Positions 5,354 through 5,732 of a DNA stretch of 5,732 bases are shown in pieces. This DNA comes from a bacterium (lineage in GTDB: Bacteria; Electryoneota; RPQS01), in the NCBI GenBank assembly GCA_028711875.1, contig JAQTRJ010000162.1, positions 1 through 5,732 of the forward strand. Direction: 5' to 3'. The first letter of the stretch is position 1; every line of letters starts with the position of its first letter. The translations under genes were made by a program, and so were the position numbers. Below the pieces are notes generated by a model. That model did no database searches. It worked only from the letters and a program-made list of their open reading frames with translations, and was not told the origin of the DNA.

Positions 5354-5732
5354 CCGCATCGGCGCGCTCGTCGCGCTGCTCGTGATCGGTCTCGCGCTCA
5401 GCGCGCGGCCGTGGTTGCTGGCGGCGGGGCTGGTCATCATTCTCGCCTGGAGTCTGAGCCGCGACCTGCGCGCGCTGCGCCGAGTGGCGAAACTCAAATT
5501 CTGGATCGGCAGCCTCGTCATCGCCCTCTTGGCCGGTCTTCTGCTCGGCAAGAATCCGCAAGACTTCTTGGGTCTGCCGCTCTCGCTCGATGGGCTGTCA
5601 ATGGGTCTCATGATGATCCTGCGCGCGTTCACGCTGATCACGGCCGGCGCGGTGCTCTTCCATGCGGCGGGACGCGATCAGTTTATGGCTTTCACGCGGC
5701 GGATCGGTCTGCCGCATTTCGAACCCGCCTTC
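5343..5732 (+). CDS. Membrane protein resembling ECF transporter T subunit (CbiQ/EcfT-like); partial
   Basis: An open frame of 130 codons with no stop, running off the right edge. The ATG at 5343 has a strong AGGAG (5331-5335) seven bases upstream; an in-frame GTG at 5340 is less well placed. It starts inside the end of the previous gene (11-base overlap). Hydrophobic helices lie at about 6-39 (probably two) and 52-70, with a basic stretch between (SRDLRALRRVAKLKFW). The later phrase LSLDGLSMGLMMILRAFTLI (about 79-98), then the segment to RRIGLP, matches the CbiQ/EcfT pattern (T-x-E-G-L followed by a hydrophobic stretch with a conserved Arg, then a loop ending RLGLP). T subunits couple two ATPases to the S subunit; their Ala-Arg-Gly-type coupling motifs would lie further right. 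The N-terminal half is shorter than in typical CbiQ, so assignment is tentative. ATPase genes would be expected downstream. Confidence 0.65.
   Translation, partial: MPRNRIGALVALLVIGLALSARPWLLAAGLVIILAWSLSRDLRALRRVAKLKFWIGSLVIALLAGLLLGKNPQDFLGLPLSLDGLSMGLMMILRAFTLITAGAVLFHAAGRDQFMAFTRRIGLPHFEPAF

Noticed and set aside
5117..5641. Open frame of 174 codons on the minus strand opposite the transporter genes
   Set aside because: Arg/Ser/Ala-rich shadow of two overlapping membrane protein genes with clear hydrophobic helices and ribosome binding sites.

Overview
The window reads as GC-rich bacterial chromosome from the FCB superphylum (Bacteroidota/Calditrichota/Zixibacteria-like lineages). The main clue is the 667-residue secreted protein at 2336-4339. 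It combines tandem DGGY/GDSLW propeller repeats, a jellyroll-like adhesin domain and a C-terminal YPNPFN sorting domain, a design typical of that group. Exact phylum cannot be told from this window. No mobile element, CRISPR array, tRNA or rRNA was found.

Layout. Left edge to 205 (- strand): the N-terminus of a secreted protein, probably a subtilisin-type (S8) protease with an export signal and propeptide, running off the window. Positions 206-422 hold its likely promoter, a strong intrinsic terminator for the operon to its right (minus-strand T-run, 314-342) and one more hairpin (351-374). Positions 423-4339 (- strand) look like one four-gene operon read right to left: the large propeller/sorting-domain protein, a Blc-type lipocalin, a secreted protein of unknown function and a small PspC-family membrane protein. 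The first three genes are separated by only 8 and 11 bases, and each downstream Shine-Dalgarno overlaps the preceding stop codon, which suggests translational coupling. A good sigma70-like promoter (TTGCGA-N17-TATTAT, 4407-4435) lies about 60 bases upstream of the first gene.

Positions 4340-4699 form a 360-base divergent intergenic region crowded with dyad symmetries. From 4700 (+ strand) a second operon begins: a six-helix membrane protein resembling an ECF transporter substrate-binding (S) subunit, overlapping by 11 bases a second membrane protein resembling an ECF transmembrane (T, CbiQ/EcfT) subunit that runs off the right edge.

Taken together, the left operon is an envelope/secretion set: an exported repeat protein, a periplasmic or secreted lipid-binding lipocalin, an exported unknown and a stress-type inner-membrane protein. 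The right operon is probably a vitamin or metal uptake system. The parts of most interest are the uncharacterised 357-residue exported protein coupled to a lipocalin lacking a lipid anchor, the seven-fold repeat protein, and the dyad-rich divergent control region. I did not find a clear-cut new defence or catalytic system.
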